Source: Primula veris (taxonomy: Eukaryota > Streptophyta > Magnoliopsida > Ericales > Primulaceae). From it: DNA of 64,000 nt. Where the stretch lies: the NCBI GenBank assembly GCA_963682055.1, contig OY821747.1:19766258-19830257 (forward strand), read 5' to 3'. Below, one piece after another: positions 52,497-63,834 of this stretch (position 1 is its first letter; every line of letters begins with the position of its first letter). Below the pieces are notes generated by a model. It did no database searches. It was not told the DNA's origin and was given only the letters and a program-made list of their open reading frames with translations. The translations under genes and the position numbers were made by a program.

Positions 52497-55400
52497 TCAA
52501 TGATTGGCTAGGAAATCGGCGAAGTAAATTCATCTCCCTCTCCAGGAAAATTATCCTTCTTCTAAAGTGAATCTTTTATAACTAGGGCTTGTTTGTCCTT
52601 TAGTTTTATTTTTGATTATTTATTGGTATTAGTATACATACTTATGTTGCATTCTTTATGTTGCCTTTTTGTTTGTATTCTGTGTAGTCAATGATTGACT
52701 AGGGAATCGGCGAAGTAAGTTCATTCCCCTCTCCAGGAAATCATCCTTCCTGTAAGGTGAATCTTTTTCAACTAGGGCTTGTTTGTCCTTTAGTTTTATT
52801 TTTGGTTATTTCTTGGTATTAGTATGCTTTCAAAATGTTTGATGTTCTAATGTCTGAGTTCTAGAACCCATACCTTCATTGAATCAATAAACCTACATAT
52901 TTTAGAGTCCCGATTGCATGCAGTATTAACCAAACCTTATCTCAAATATTTATAACCTAATCAGTTATTCTCTTACTTTCATTGGTTGCTCATGGTTGGA
53001 TTTTGTACGGTGTCAAATATTAATAGTCTAGTCATTGTTTTACTTGTTTTCAAAACGGTAATTTTTTCATACCTGCAGACGTACATCATTTAAATACAAA
53101 TACTTTATCATCTCATTCTCATGCCTCTTCTTCATATCCCCTCCATCCCTCCATGTTATTTTTTGTTCTGCTTTCATAATCTCCATCTTAGGGTATATAA
53201 GAGAATAAGATAGAATAGAATCTGGAAAGATAAGAGTAAGAATTGAGCAAATGTTTTGTTCTCCTTTTGCTTGTATACAGGTCTTATTGGCTAGGGAATC
53301 GGCGAAGTAAGTTCATCTCCCTCTCCAGAAAATCATCCTTCTTGTAAGGTGAATCTTTTACAACTAGGGTTTGTTTGTTCTTTAGTTTTATTTTTGATTA
53401 TTTCTTGGTATTAGTATACATACTTATGTTGCATTTCCTTATGTTGCCTTTCTGTTTGTATTCTGTGTTATCAATGATTCGCTAGGGAATCGGCGAAGTA
53501 AGCTCATCTACCTCTCCAGTAAATCATCCTTCTTGTAAGGTGAATCTTTTAGAACTAGGGCTTGTTTGTCCTTTAGTTTTATTTTTGATTATTTCTTGGT
53601 ATTAGTATATTTATGTTGCATTTCCTTATCTTGCCTTTCTGTTTGTATTCTGTGTAGTCAATGATTGGCTAGGGAATCGACGAAGTAAGTTCATCCTCCT
53701 CTCCAGGAAATCATCCTTGTAAGGTGAATCTTTTCCAACTAGGGCTTGTTTGTCCTTTAGTTTTATTTTTGATTATTTCTTGGTATTAATATGCTTTCAA
53801 AATGTTTGATGTTCTAATGTCTGAGTTCTAGAACCCATACCTTCATTGAATCAATAAACCTACATATTTTAGAGTCCCGATTGCATGCAGTATTAACCAA
53901 ACCTTATCTCAAATATTTATAACCTAATCAGTTATTCTCTTACTTTCATTGGTTGCTCATGGTTGGATTTTGTACGGGGTCAAATATTAATAGTCTAGTC
54001 ATTGTTTTACTTGTTTTTAAAAGGGTAATTTTTTCGTACCTGCAGTTGTCTCGTACATGATTTAAATACATATACTTTATCATCTCATTCTCATGCCTCT
54101 TCTTCATATCGCCTCCATCCCTCCATGTTATTATTTGTTCTGCTTTCATAATCTCCATCTTAGGGAATATAAGAGAATAGGATAGAATAGAATATGGAAA
54201 GATAAGAGTAAGAATTTAGCAAATGTTTTGTTCTCCTTTTGCTTGCATACAGGTCTTAGGGAATCGGCGAAGTAAGTTCATCTCCCTCTCCAGGAGATCA
54301 TCCTTCTTGTAAGGTGAATCTTTTACAACTAGGGTTTGTTTGTTCTTTAGTTTTATTTTTGATTATTTCTTGGTATTAGTGTACATACTTATGTTGCATT
54401 TCCTTATGTTGCCTTTCTGTTTGTATTCTATGTAGTCAATGATTGGCTAGGGAATCGGCGAAGTAAGTTCATCCTCCTCTCTAGGAAATCATCCTTGTAA
54501 GGTGAATCTTTTCCAACTAGGTCTTGTTTGTCCTTTAGTTTTATTTTTGATTATTTCTTGGTATTAGTATGCTTTCAAAATGTTTGATGTTCTAATGTCT
54601 GAGTTCTAGAACCCATACCTTCATTGAATCAATAAACCTACATGTTTTAGAGTCCCGATTGCATGCAGTATTAACCAAACGTTATCTCAAATATTTATAA
54701 CCTAATCAGTTATTCTCTTACTTTCATTGGTTGCTCATGGTTGGATTTTGTAAGGTGTCAAATACTAATAGTCTAGTCATTGTTTTACTTGTTTTTAAAA
54801 CGGTAATTTTTTCGTTACATGATTTAAATACATATACTTTATCATCTCATTCTCATGCCTCTTCTTCATATCGCCTCCATCCCTCCATGTTATTTTTTTT
54901 TTTCTGTTTTCATAATCTCCATCTTAGGGTATATAAGAGAATAGGATAGAATAGAATCTGGAAAGATAAGAGTAAGAATTGAGCAAATGTTTTGTTCTCC
55001 TTTTGCTTGCATACAGGTCTTATTGGCTAGGGAATCGGCGAAGTAAGTTCATCTCCCTCTCCAGGAAATCATCCTTCTTGTAAGGTGAATCTTTTACAAC
55101 GAGGGCTTGTTTGTCCTTTAGTTTTATTTTTGATTATTTCTTGGTATTAGTATACTTATGTTGCCTTTCTGTTTGTATTCTGTGTAGTCAATGATTGGCT
55201 AGGGAATCGGCGAAGTAAGTTCATCCCCCTCTCTAGGAAATCATCCTTGTAAGGTGAATCTTTTCCAACTAGGTCTTGTTTGTCCTTTAGTTTTATTTTT
55301 GATTATTTCTTGGTATTAGTATGCTTTCAAAATGTTTGACGTTCTAATGTCTGAGTTCTAGAACCCATACCTACATTGAATCAATAAACCTTCATGTTTT

Positions 55401-56270
55401 AGAGTCCCGATTGCATACAGTATTAACCAAACCTTATCTCAAATATTTATAACCTAATCAGTTATTCTCTTACTTTCATTGGTTGCTCTTGGTTGGATTT
55501 TGTACGGTGTCAAATACTAATAGTCTAGTCATTGTTTTACTTGTTTTTAAAACGGTAATTTTTTCGTACCTGCAGTTGTCTCGTACATGATTTAAATACA
55601 TATACTTTATCATCTCATTCTCATGCCTCTTCTTCATATCGCCTCCATCCCTCTATGTTATTTTTTGTTCTGCTTTCATAATCTCCATCTTAGGGTATAT
55701 AAGAGAATAGGATAGAATAGAATCTGGAAAGATAAGTGTAAGTATTGAGCAAACGTTTTGTTCTCCTTTTGCTTGCATACAAGTCTTAGGGAATCGGCGA
55801 AGTAAGTTCATCTCCCTCTCCAGGAGATCATCCATCTTGTAAGGTGAATCTTTTACAACTAGGGTTTGTTTGTTCTTTAGTTTTATTTTTGATTATTTCT
55901 TGGTATTTGTATACATATGTTGTATTTCCTTATGTTGCCTTTCTGTTTATATTCTGTGTAGTCAATGATTGGCTAGGGAATCGGCGAAGTAAGTTCATCT
56001 CCTTCTCTAGAAAATCATTCTTCTTGTAAGGTGAATCTTTTACAACTAGGGCTTGTTTGTCCTTTAGTTTTATTTTTGATTATTTCTTGGTATTAGTATA
56101 CTTATGTTGCATTTCCTTATGATGCCTTTTTGTTTGTATTCTGTGTAGTCTATTATTGGCTAGGGAATCGGCGAAGTAAGTTCATCCCCCTCTGCAGGAA
56201 ATCATCCTTGTAAGGTGAATCTTTTCCAACTAGGGCTTGTTTGTCCTTTAGTTTTATTTTTGATTATTTC
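52497..56270 (+). repeat. 4,434-bp higher-order unit, copy 2 (3' part replaced)
   Basis: Repeats copy 1 at a constant offset of 4,434 bp, with B modules at 52752, 53719, 54497 and 55249, up to about 56270. There the B module at 56210 changes from the expected TTAATATGC and AAATCTAC forms to TTAGTATGC and AAACCTAC. Few differences were seen: TTTTCATACC near 53066, AAGTTCATCC near 53690 and GCTCTTGG near 55487. Confidence 0.9.
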
Positions 56271-59200
56271 TTGGTATTAGTATGCTTTCAAAATGTTTGA
56301 TGTTCTAATGTCTGAGTTCTAGATCCCATACCTTCATTGAATCAATAAACCTACATATTTTAGAGTCCCGATTGCATGCAGTATTAACCAAACCTTATCT
56401 CAAATATTTATAACCTATCAGTTATTCTCTTACTTTCATTGGTTGCTCATGGTTGGATTTTGTACGGTGTCAAATATTAATAGTGTAGTCATTGTTTTAC
56501 TTGTTTTCAAAACGGTAATTTTTTGGTACCTGCAGACGTACATCATTTAAATACAAATACTTTATCATCTCATTCTCCTGCCTCTTCTTCATATACCCTC
56601 CATCCCTCCATGTTATTTTTTGTTCTGTTTTCATAATCTCCATCTTAGGGTATATAAGAGAATAGGATAGAATAGAATCTGGAAAGATAAGAGTAAGAAT
56701 TGAGCAAATGTTTTGTTCTCCTTTTGCTTGCATACATGTCTTATTGGCTAGGGAATCGGCGAAGTAAGTTCATCTCCCTCTCCAGGAAATCATCCTTCTT
56801 GTAAGGTGAATCTTTTACAACGAGGGCTTGTTTGTCCTTTAGTTTTATTTTTTATTATTTTTTGGTATTAGTATACTTATGTTGCATTTCCTTATGTTGC
56901 CTTTCTGTTTGTATTCTGTGTAGTCAATGATTGGCTAGGGAATCGACGAAGTAAGTTCATCCTCCTCTCCAGGAAAATTATCCTTCTTCTAAAGTGAATC
57001 TTTTACAACTAGGGCTTGTTTGTCCTTTAGTTTTATTTTTGATTATTTCTTGGTATTAATATGCTTTCAAAATGTTTGATGTTCTAATGTCTGAGTTCTA
57101 GAACCTATACCTTCATTGAATCAATAAACCTACATATTTTAGAGTCCCGATTGCATGCAGTATTAACCAAACCTTATGTCAAATATTTATAACCTAATCA
57201 GTTATTCTCTTACTTTCATTGGTTGCTCATGGTTGGATTTTGTACGGTGTCAAATACTAATAGTCTAGTCATTGTTTTACTTGTTTTTAAAACGGTAATT
57301 TTTTCGTACCTGCAGACGTCTCGTACATGATTTAAATACATATACTTTATCATCTCATTCTCATGCCTCTTCTTCATATCCCTTCATCCCTCCGTTTTAT
57401 TTTTTGTTCTGCTTTCATAATCTCCATTTTAGGGTATATAAGAGAATAGGATAGAATAGAATCTGGAAAAATAAGAGTAAGAATTGAGCAAACGTTTTGT
57501 TCTCCTTTTGCTTGCATACAGGTCTTAGGGAATCGGCGAAGTAAGTTCATCTCCCTCTCCAGGAAATCATCCTTCTTGTAAGGTGAATCTTTTACAACTA
57601 GGGCTTGTTTGTCCTTTAGTTTTATTTTTGATTATTTCTTGGTATTAGTATACATACTTATGTTGCATTTCCTTATGTTGCCTTTCTGTTTGTATTCTGT
57701 GTAGTCAATGATTGGCTAGGGAATCGGCGAAGTAAGTTCATCCTCCTCTCCAGGAAATCATCCTTGTAAGGGGAATCTTTTCCAACTAGGGCTTGTTTGT
57801 CCTTTAGTTTTATTTTTGATTATTTCTTGGTATTAATATGCTTTCAAAATGTTTGATGTTCTAATGTCTGAGTTCTAGAACCCATACCTTCATTGAATCA
57901 ATAAATCTACATATTTTAGAGTCCCGATTGCATGCAGTATTAACCAAACCTTATTTCAAATATTTAAAACCTAATCAGTTATTCTCTTACTTTCATTGGT
58001 TGCTCATGGTTGGATTTTGTACGGTGTCAAATATTAAAAGTCTAGTCATTGTTTTACTTGTTTTTAAAACGGTAATTTTTTCGTACCTGCAGACGTACAT
58101 CATTTAAATACATATACTTTATCATCTCATTCTCATGCCTCTTCTTCATATCCCCTCCATCCCTCCGTATTATTTTTTGTTCTGCTTTCATAATCTCCAT
58201 CTTAGGGTATATAAGAGAATAGGATAGAATAGAATATGGAAAGATAAGAGTAAGAATTGAGCAAATGTTTTGTTCTCCTTTTGCTTGCATACAGGTCTTA
58301 TTGGCTAGGGAATCGGCGAAGTAAGTTCATCTCCCTCTCCAGGAAATCATCCTTCTTGTAAGGTGAATCTTTTACAACTAGGGTTTGTTTGTTATTTAGT
58401 TTTATTTTTGATTATTTCTTGGTATTAGTATACATACTTATGTTGCATTTCCTTATGTTGCCTTTCTGTTTGTATTCTGTGTAGTCAATGATTGGCTAGG
58501 AAATCGGCGAAGTAAATTCATCTCCCTCTCCAGGAAAATTATCCTTCTTCTAAAGTGAATCTTTTACAACTAGGGCTTGTTTGTCCTTTAGTTTTATTTT
58601 TAATTATTTCTTGGTATTAGTATACTTATGTTGCATTTCCTTATGTTGCCTTTCTGTTTGTATTCTGTGTAGTCAATGATTGGCTAGGGAATCGGCGAAA
58701 TAAGGTCATCCCCCTCTCAAGGAAATCATCCTTGTAAGGTGAATCTTTTCCAACTAGGGCTTGTTTGTCCTTTAGTTTTATTTTTGGTTATTTCTTCGTA
58801 TTAGTATGCTTTCAAAATGTTTGATGTTCTAATGTCTGAGTTCTAGAACCCATACCTTCATTGAATCAATAAACCTACATATTTTAGAGTCCCGATTACA
58901 TGCAGTATTAACCAAACCTTATCTCAAATATTTATAACCTAATCAGTTATTCTCTTACTTTCATTGGTTGCTCATGGTTGGATTTTGTACGGTGTCAAAT
59001 ATTAATAGTCTAGTCATTGTTTTACTTGTTTTTAAAACGGTAATTTTTTCGTACCTGCAGACGTACATCATTTAAATACATATACTTTATCATCTCATTC
59101 TCATGCCTCTTCTTCATATCCCCTCCATCCCTCCGTATTATTTTTTGTTCTGCTTTCATAATCTCCATCTTAGGGTATATAAGAGAATAGGATAGAATAG

Positions 59201-62200
59201 AATATGGAAAGATAAGAGTAAGAATTGAGCAAATGTTTTGTTCTCCTTTTGCTTGCATACAGGTCTTATTGGCTAGGGAATCGGCGAAGTAAGTTCATCT
59301 CCCTCTCCAGGAAATCATCCTTCTTGTAAGGTGAATCTTTTACAACTAGGGTTTGTTTGTTATTTAGTTTTATTTTTGATTATTTCTTGGTATTATTTGT
59401 TTGTATTATGTGTAGTCAATGATTGGCTAGGGAATTGGCGAAGTAAGTTCATCCCCCTCTCAAGGAAATCATCCTTGTAAGGTGAATCTTTTCCAACTAG
59501 GGCTTGTTTGTCCTTTAGTTTTATTTTTGGTTATTTCTTCGTATTAGTATGCTTTCAAAATGTTTGATGTTCTAATGTCTGAGTTCTAGAACCCATACCT
59601 TCATTGAATCAATAAACCTACATATTTTAGAGTCCCGATTGCATGCAGTATTAACCAAACCTTATCTCAAATATTTATAACCTAATCAGTTATTCTCTTA
59701 CTTTCATTGGTTGCTCATGGTTGGATTTTGTACGGTGTCAAATATTAATAGTCTAGTCATTGTTTTACTTGTTTTTAAAACGGTAATTTTTTCGTACCTG
59801 CAGACGTACATCATTTAAATACATATACTTTATCATCTCATTCTCATGCCTCTTCTTCATATCCCCTCCATCCCTCCGTATTATTTTTTGTTCTGCTTTC
59901 ATAATCTCCATCTTAGGGTATATAAGAGAATAGGATAGAATAGAATATGGAAAGATAAGAGTAAGAATTGAGCAAATGTTTTGTTCTCCTTTTGCTTGCA
60001 TACAGGTCTTATTGGCTAGGGAATCGGCGAAGTAAGTTCATCTCCCTCTCCAGGAAATCATCCTTCTTGTAAGGTGAATCTTTTACAACTAGGGTTTGTT
60101 TGTTATTTAGTTTTATTTTTGATTATTTCTTGGTATTATTTGTTTGTATTATGTGTAGTCAATGATTGGCTAGGGAATTGGCGAAGTAAGTTCATCCTCC
60201 TCTCCAGGAAATCATCCTTGTAAGGTGAATCTTTTCCAACTAGGGCTTGTTTGTCCTTTAGTTTTATTTTGGATTATTTCTTGGTATTAGTATGCTTTCA
60301 AAATGTTTGATGTTCTAATGTCTGAGTTCTAGAACCCATACCTTCATTGAATCAATAAACATACATATTTTAGAGTCCCGATTGCATGCAGTATTAACCA
60401 AACCTTATGTCAAATATTTATAACCTAATCAGTTATTCTCTTACTTTCATTGGTTGCTCATGGTTGGATTTTGTACGGTGTCAAATACTAATAGTCTAGT
60501 CATTGTTTTACTTGTTTTTAAAACGGTAATTTTTTCGTACCTGCAGTTGTCTCGTACATGATTTAAATACATATACTTTATCATCTCATTCTCATGCCTT
60601 TTCTTCATATCGCCTCCATCCCTCTATGTTATTTTTTGTTCTGCTTTCATAATCTACATCTTAGGGTATATAAGAGAATAGGATAGAATAGAATCTGGAA
60701 AGATAAGAGTAAGAATTGAGCAAACGTTTTGTTCTTCTTTGGCTTGCATACAGGTCTTAGGGAATCGGCGAAGTAAGTTCATCTCCCTTTCTAGGAAATC
60801 ATCCTTCTTGTAAGGTGAATCTTTTACAATTCGGGCTTGTTTGTCCTTTAGTTTTATTTTTGATTATTTCTTGGTGGTATTAGTATACTTATGTTGCATT
60901 TCCTTATGTTGTCTTTCTGTTTGTATTCTGTGTAGTCAATGATTGGCTAGGGAATCGGCGAAGTAAGTTCATCCCCCTCTACAGGAAATCATCCTTCTTG
61001 TAAGGTGAATCTTTTCCAACTAGGGCTTGTTTGTCCTTTAGTTTTATTTTTGATTATTTCTTGGTATTAGTATACATACTTATGTTGCATTCCTTATGTT
61101 GCCTTTATGTTTGTTTTCTGTGTAGTCAATGATTGGCTAGGAAATCGGCGAAGTAAATTCATCTCCCTCTCCAGGAAAATTATCCTTCTTCTAAAGTGAA
61201 TCTTTTACAACTAGGGCTTGTTTGTCCTTTAGTTTTATTTTTGATTATTTCTTGGTATTAATATGCTTTCAAAATGTTTGATGTTCTAATGTCTGAGTTC
61301 TAGAACCCATACCTTCATTGAATCAATAAACCTACATATTTTAGTCCCGATTGCATGCAGTATTAACCAAACCTTATGTCAAATATTTATAACCTAATCA
61401 GTTATTCTCTTACTTTCATTGGTTGCTCATGGTTGGATTTTGTACGGTGTCAAATACTAATAGTCTAGTCATTGTTTTACTTGATTTTAAAACGGTAATT
61501 TTTTCGTACCTGCAGACGTCTCGTACATGATTTAAATACATATACTTTATCATCTCATTCTCATGCCTCTTCTTCATATCCCTTCATCCCTCCGTTTTAT
61601 TTTTTGTTCTGCTTTCATAATCTCCATCTTAGGGTATATAAGAGAATAGGATAGAATAGAATCTGGAAAAATAAGAGTAAGAATTGAGCAAACGTTTTGT
61701 TCTCCTTTTGCTTGCATACAGGTCTTAGGGAATCGGCGAAGTAAGTTCATCTCCCTCTCCAGGAAATCATCCTTCTTGTAAGGTGAATCTTTTACAACTA
61801 GGGCTTGTTTGTCCTTCAGTTTTATTTTTGATTATTTCTTGGTATTAGTATACTTATGTTGAATTTCCTTATGTTGCCTTTCTGTTTGTATTCTGTGTAG
61901 TCAATGATTGGTTAGGGAATCGGCGAAGTAAGTTCATGTCCCTCTCCAGGAAATCATCTTTCTTGTAAGGTGAATCTTTTACAACTAGGGCTTGTTTGTC
62001 CTTTAGTTTTATTTTTGATTATTTCTTGGTATTAGTATGCTTTCAAAATGTTTGATGTTCTAATGTCTGAGTTCTAGAACCCATACCTTCATTGAATCAA
62101 TAAACCTACATATTTTAGAGTCCCGATTGCATGCAGTATTAACCAAACCTTATGTCAAATATTATAACCTAATCAGTTATTCTCTTACTTTCATTGGTTG

Positions 62201-62889
62201 CTCATGGTTGGATTTTGTCCGGTGTCAAATACTAATAGTCTAGTCATTGTTTTACTTATTTTAAAACGGTAATTTTTTAGTATCTGCAGACGTCTCGTAC
62301 ATGATTTAAATACATATACTTTATCATCTCATTCTCATGCCTCTTCTTCATATCCCCTCCATCCCTCCGTATTATTTTTTGTTCTGCTTTCATAATCTCC
62401 ATCTTAGGGTATATAAGAGAATAGGATAGAATAGAATCTGGAAAATAAGAGTAAGAATTGAGCAAACGTTTTGTTCTCCTTTTGCTTGCATACAGGTCTT
62501 AGGGTATCGGCGAAGTAAGTTCATCTCCCTCTCCAGGAAATCATCCTTCTTGTAAGGTGAATCTTTTACAACTAGGGTTTTTTTGTCCTTTAGTTTTATT
62601 TTTGATTATTTCTTAGTATTAGTATACTTATGTTGCATTTCCTTATGTTGCCTTTCTGTTTGTATTCTGTGTAGTCAATGATTGGCTAGGGAATCGGCGA
62701 AGTAAGTTCTTCCCCCTCTCCAGGAAATCATCTTTCTTGTAAGGTGAATCTTTTCCAACTAGGGCTTGTTTGTCCTTTAGTTTTATTTTTGATTATTTTT
62801 TGGTATTTGTATGCTTTCAAAATGTTTGATGTTCTAATTTCTGAGTTCTAGAACCCATATCTTCATTGAATCAATAAACCTACATATTT
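56271..62889 (+). repeat. Diverged right edge of the array
   Basis: B modules start at 56989, 57766, 58734, 59477, 60220, 61191, 61965 and 62739. Modules here carry many private changes (for example ACAATTCGGGC near 60826, a GGTGGTATT near 60874, a GAG loss near 61344, TTTTTTTGTCC near 62579). Local duplications with a 743-bp period include a strongly shortened A, TATTATTTGTTTGTATTATG, at 59391 and 60134. The B modules at 56989 and 61191 start with CTAAAGTGAATC, the start of a different A subtype. Confidence 0.9.
62739..62889 (+). repeat. Truncated terminal B module at the array border
   Basis: The last module starts at GTAAGGTGAATC and follows the B sequence through TATGCTTTCAAAATG, CTGAGTTCTAGAACCC and AATCAATAAACCTACATATTT. 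It then stops, about 150 bp into a ~590-bp module. The sequence beyond has no further similarity to A or B that I can see, so this is the physical right border. Confidence 0.9.
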
Positions 62890-63349
62890 GTATTTTTCGT
62901 GTAATGTATAGGCAAACATGTAATTTCATAAAATAAATAAGTTTGGCAGAAGTTAACTTGGTAGTTTTCCAGGATTATATATTTGGATTTGTGTTTATAT
63001 TTGTACTCCTCAATGTGATTACGATTGCAATATGTCTGCGTCTTTGGGAAGATGATTTGGTACTTGGTGGAAGATTTCTTTATTGCTGGAATTTATTAAA
63101 ACAAAAATGGGCATTTCTGTTGCGGTATATAGTGCTCGGTCTTGCTAGATAGATTGCTGGTTTTGGTGTACAAAAACAGACCCAACGATCACATCAAAAT
63201 CAGCAATCAAATCAAAGCAAATTTTTCACCAAATGAAAAATGAAAAGTTAAAAGTATTTTTTGTTTGCTTTTCTCAATGTAACTAACTGCGATATATGGT
63301 GGTTGAATGTGCGATTGTCACTAAGTCGAATCGATCGAGTATACACTGA
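62890..63349. other. Non-repeated right flank, no gene identified
   Basis: Single-copy-looking AT-rich DNA between the array border and the hAT-like element. It contains the weak open frame at 62937-63152 and an A-rich stretch around 63165-63250 with repeated ATCAAA words. I recognise nothing else in it. Confidence 0.7.
62937..63152 (+). other. Weak open frame, possible exon or gene relic
   Basis: The frame is open for 72 codons to a TAG at 63150 but has no in-frame ATG; the preceding in-frame codon at 62934 is TAA. It would therefore have to be an internal or last exon, with acceptor-like CAG ends at 62949 or 62972. The predicted peptide has one hydrophobic stretch (GFVFIFVLLNVITIAIC) followed by a charged LWEDD and a basic, aromatic C-terminus (CWNLLKQKW, ending GLAR). 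I do not recognise it. It is not part of the array repeat. It may be chance, a pseudogene fragment or a last exon. Confidence 0.15.
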
Positions 63350-63357
63350 CACACTAG
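63350..63357. repeat. Left 8-bp target-site duplication CACACTAG
   Basis: CACACTAG immediately precedes CAGGGGCGG and is repeated exactly at 63827-63834, directly after the other end of the element. An 8-bp duplication is the hallmark of hAT transposition. Confidence 0.85.
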
Positions 63358-63826
63358 CAGGGGCGGCACAGGCCCAAGCCCAAGCCCAGTAAGACTTGGG
63401 TCTTGAGCAAGAAGGTAAATAATTTTTTGGGATGGATAATATGGAACAAATAATATATATTGTTTAAATTTATCATTTATATATATGTAGCCTAAATGGT
63501 TATGAACCTATCATAACTCTTGAAAACTCAAGTTCAAACATTCCCAACAACACATTATTTTTTTTGACATTTCTAATCTTATGTATTCTTAATACAATAA
63601 CAATTGTTTTATATCTTTTAAACTATTTCTTTGGTTTAATTGTTTTATTCATATGAACACACTATTTGTTTAGATTAATTTTATTTATTTGTTGTTAAAA
63701 TCATGAAATTTAACCCAAGTAAAAAGATATTTTTTTGCTTAATAATATCACTATGAGCAATAAAAAAATTTAAACATTGGGCAAGTGTAGAAGCCGGACT
63801 GCCCCTACACACCGGTGCTGCCCGTG
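63358..63826. mobile_element. Non-autonomous hAT-like element, 469 bp
   Basis: The left end reads CAGGGGCGGCACAGGC and the reverse complement of the right end reads CACGGGCAGCACCGGT; 12 of 16 positions agree. The ends are GC-rich and the inside is AT-rich. It is flanked by a perfect 8-bp direct repeat, CACACTAG. CAGGGGCGG-type ends and 8-bp duplications are known for plant hAT elements. There is no transposase frame, so it would depend on a related transposase elsewhere. Next to the left end are tandem CCCAAG words (about 63371-63389). A second inverted-repeat-like word, CCGGACTGCCCCTAC, lies about 20 bp inside the right end. Confidence 0.82.
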
Positions 63827-63834
63827 CACACTAG
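63827..63834. repeat. Right 8-bp target-site duplication CACACTAG
   Basis: Exact copy of 63350-63357, following the GCTGCCCGTG right end of the element. The perfect match suggests a fairly recent insertion, although the two ends of the element themselves differ. Confidence 0.85.

Larger units (their letters stand above)
1..62889 (+). repeat. Long head-to-tail A/B tandem array with nested higher-order repeats
   Basis: The whole interval is made of two alternating modules in one orientation, each starting at GTAAGGTGAAT and ending in an AATCGGCGAAG-containing segment. About 72 long modules (B, about 590 bp) and 112 short modules (A, about 187 bp) are present. B modules start at 46, 1007, 1798, 2759, 3550, 4510, 5466, 6422, 7213 and so on to 62739. 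The strand given is the T-rich strand, chosen by convention. The array is cut by the left window edge and ends abruptly inside a B module at about 62889, where the repeat word TACATATTTTAGAGTCC is replaced by TACATATTTGTATTTTTCG. No inverted module was seen. I do not recognise the family; it is not a satellite I can name. Confidence 0.98.

Noticed and set aside
1..62889. CRISPR array or bacterial repeat
   Set aside because: Repeat units are hundreds of bases long with no short repeat and unique spacer pattern; composition and the hAT element suggest a plant nuclear genome.
1..62889. Ribosomal DNA spacer or telomere-type repeat
   Set aside because: No rRNA sequence in 64 kb and no telomere-like heptamers; module lengths and order do not resemble rDNA spacers.
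1..62889. Classical centromere satellite, since module A is about 187 bp
   Set aside because: Length alone is suggestive, but I see no similarity to a centromere satellite I know, and the regular mixture with 590-bp B modules is not typical. Cannot be excluded without chromosome position or CENH3 data.
1..62889. LTR retrotransposon or nested transposons as the source of the long repeats
   Set aside because: No primer-binding site, polypurine tract, gag or pol similarity and no paired LTR layout; all copies are head-to-tail without target duplications.
63790..63810. Alternative right end of the hAT-like element at CCGGACTGCCCC
   Set aside because: It has some match to the left end, but the flanking bases give no target duplication, whereas ending at 63826 gives a perfect 8-bp duplication.
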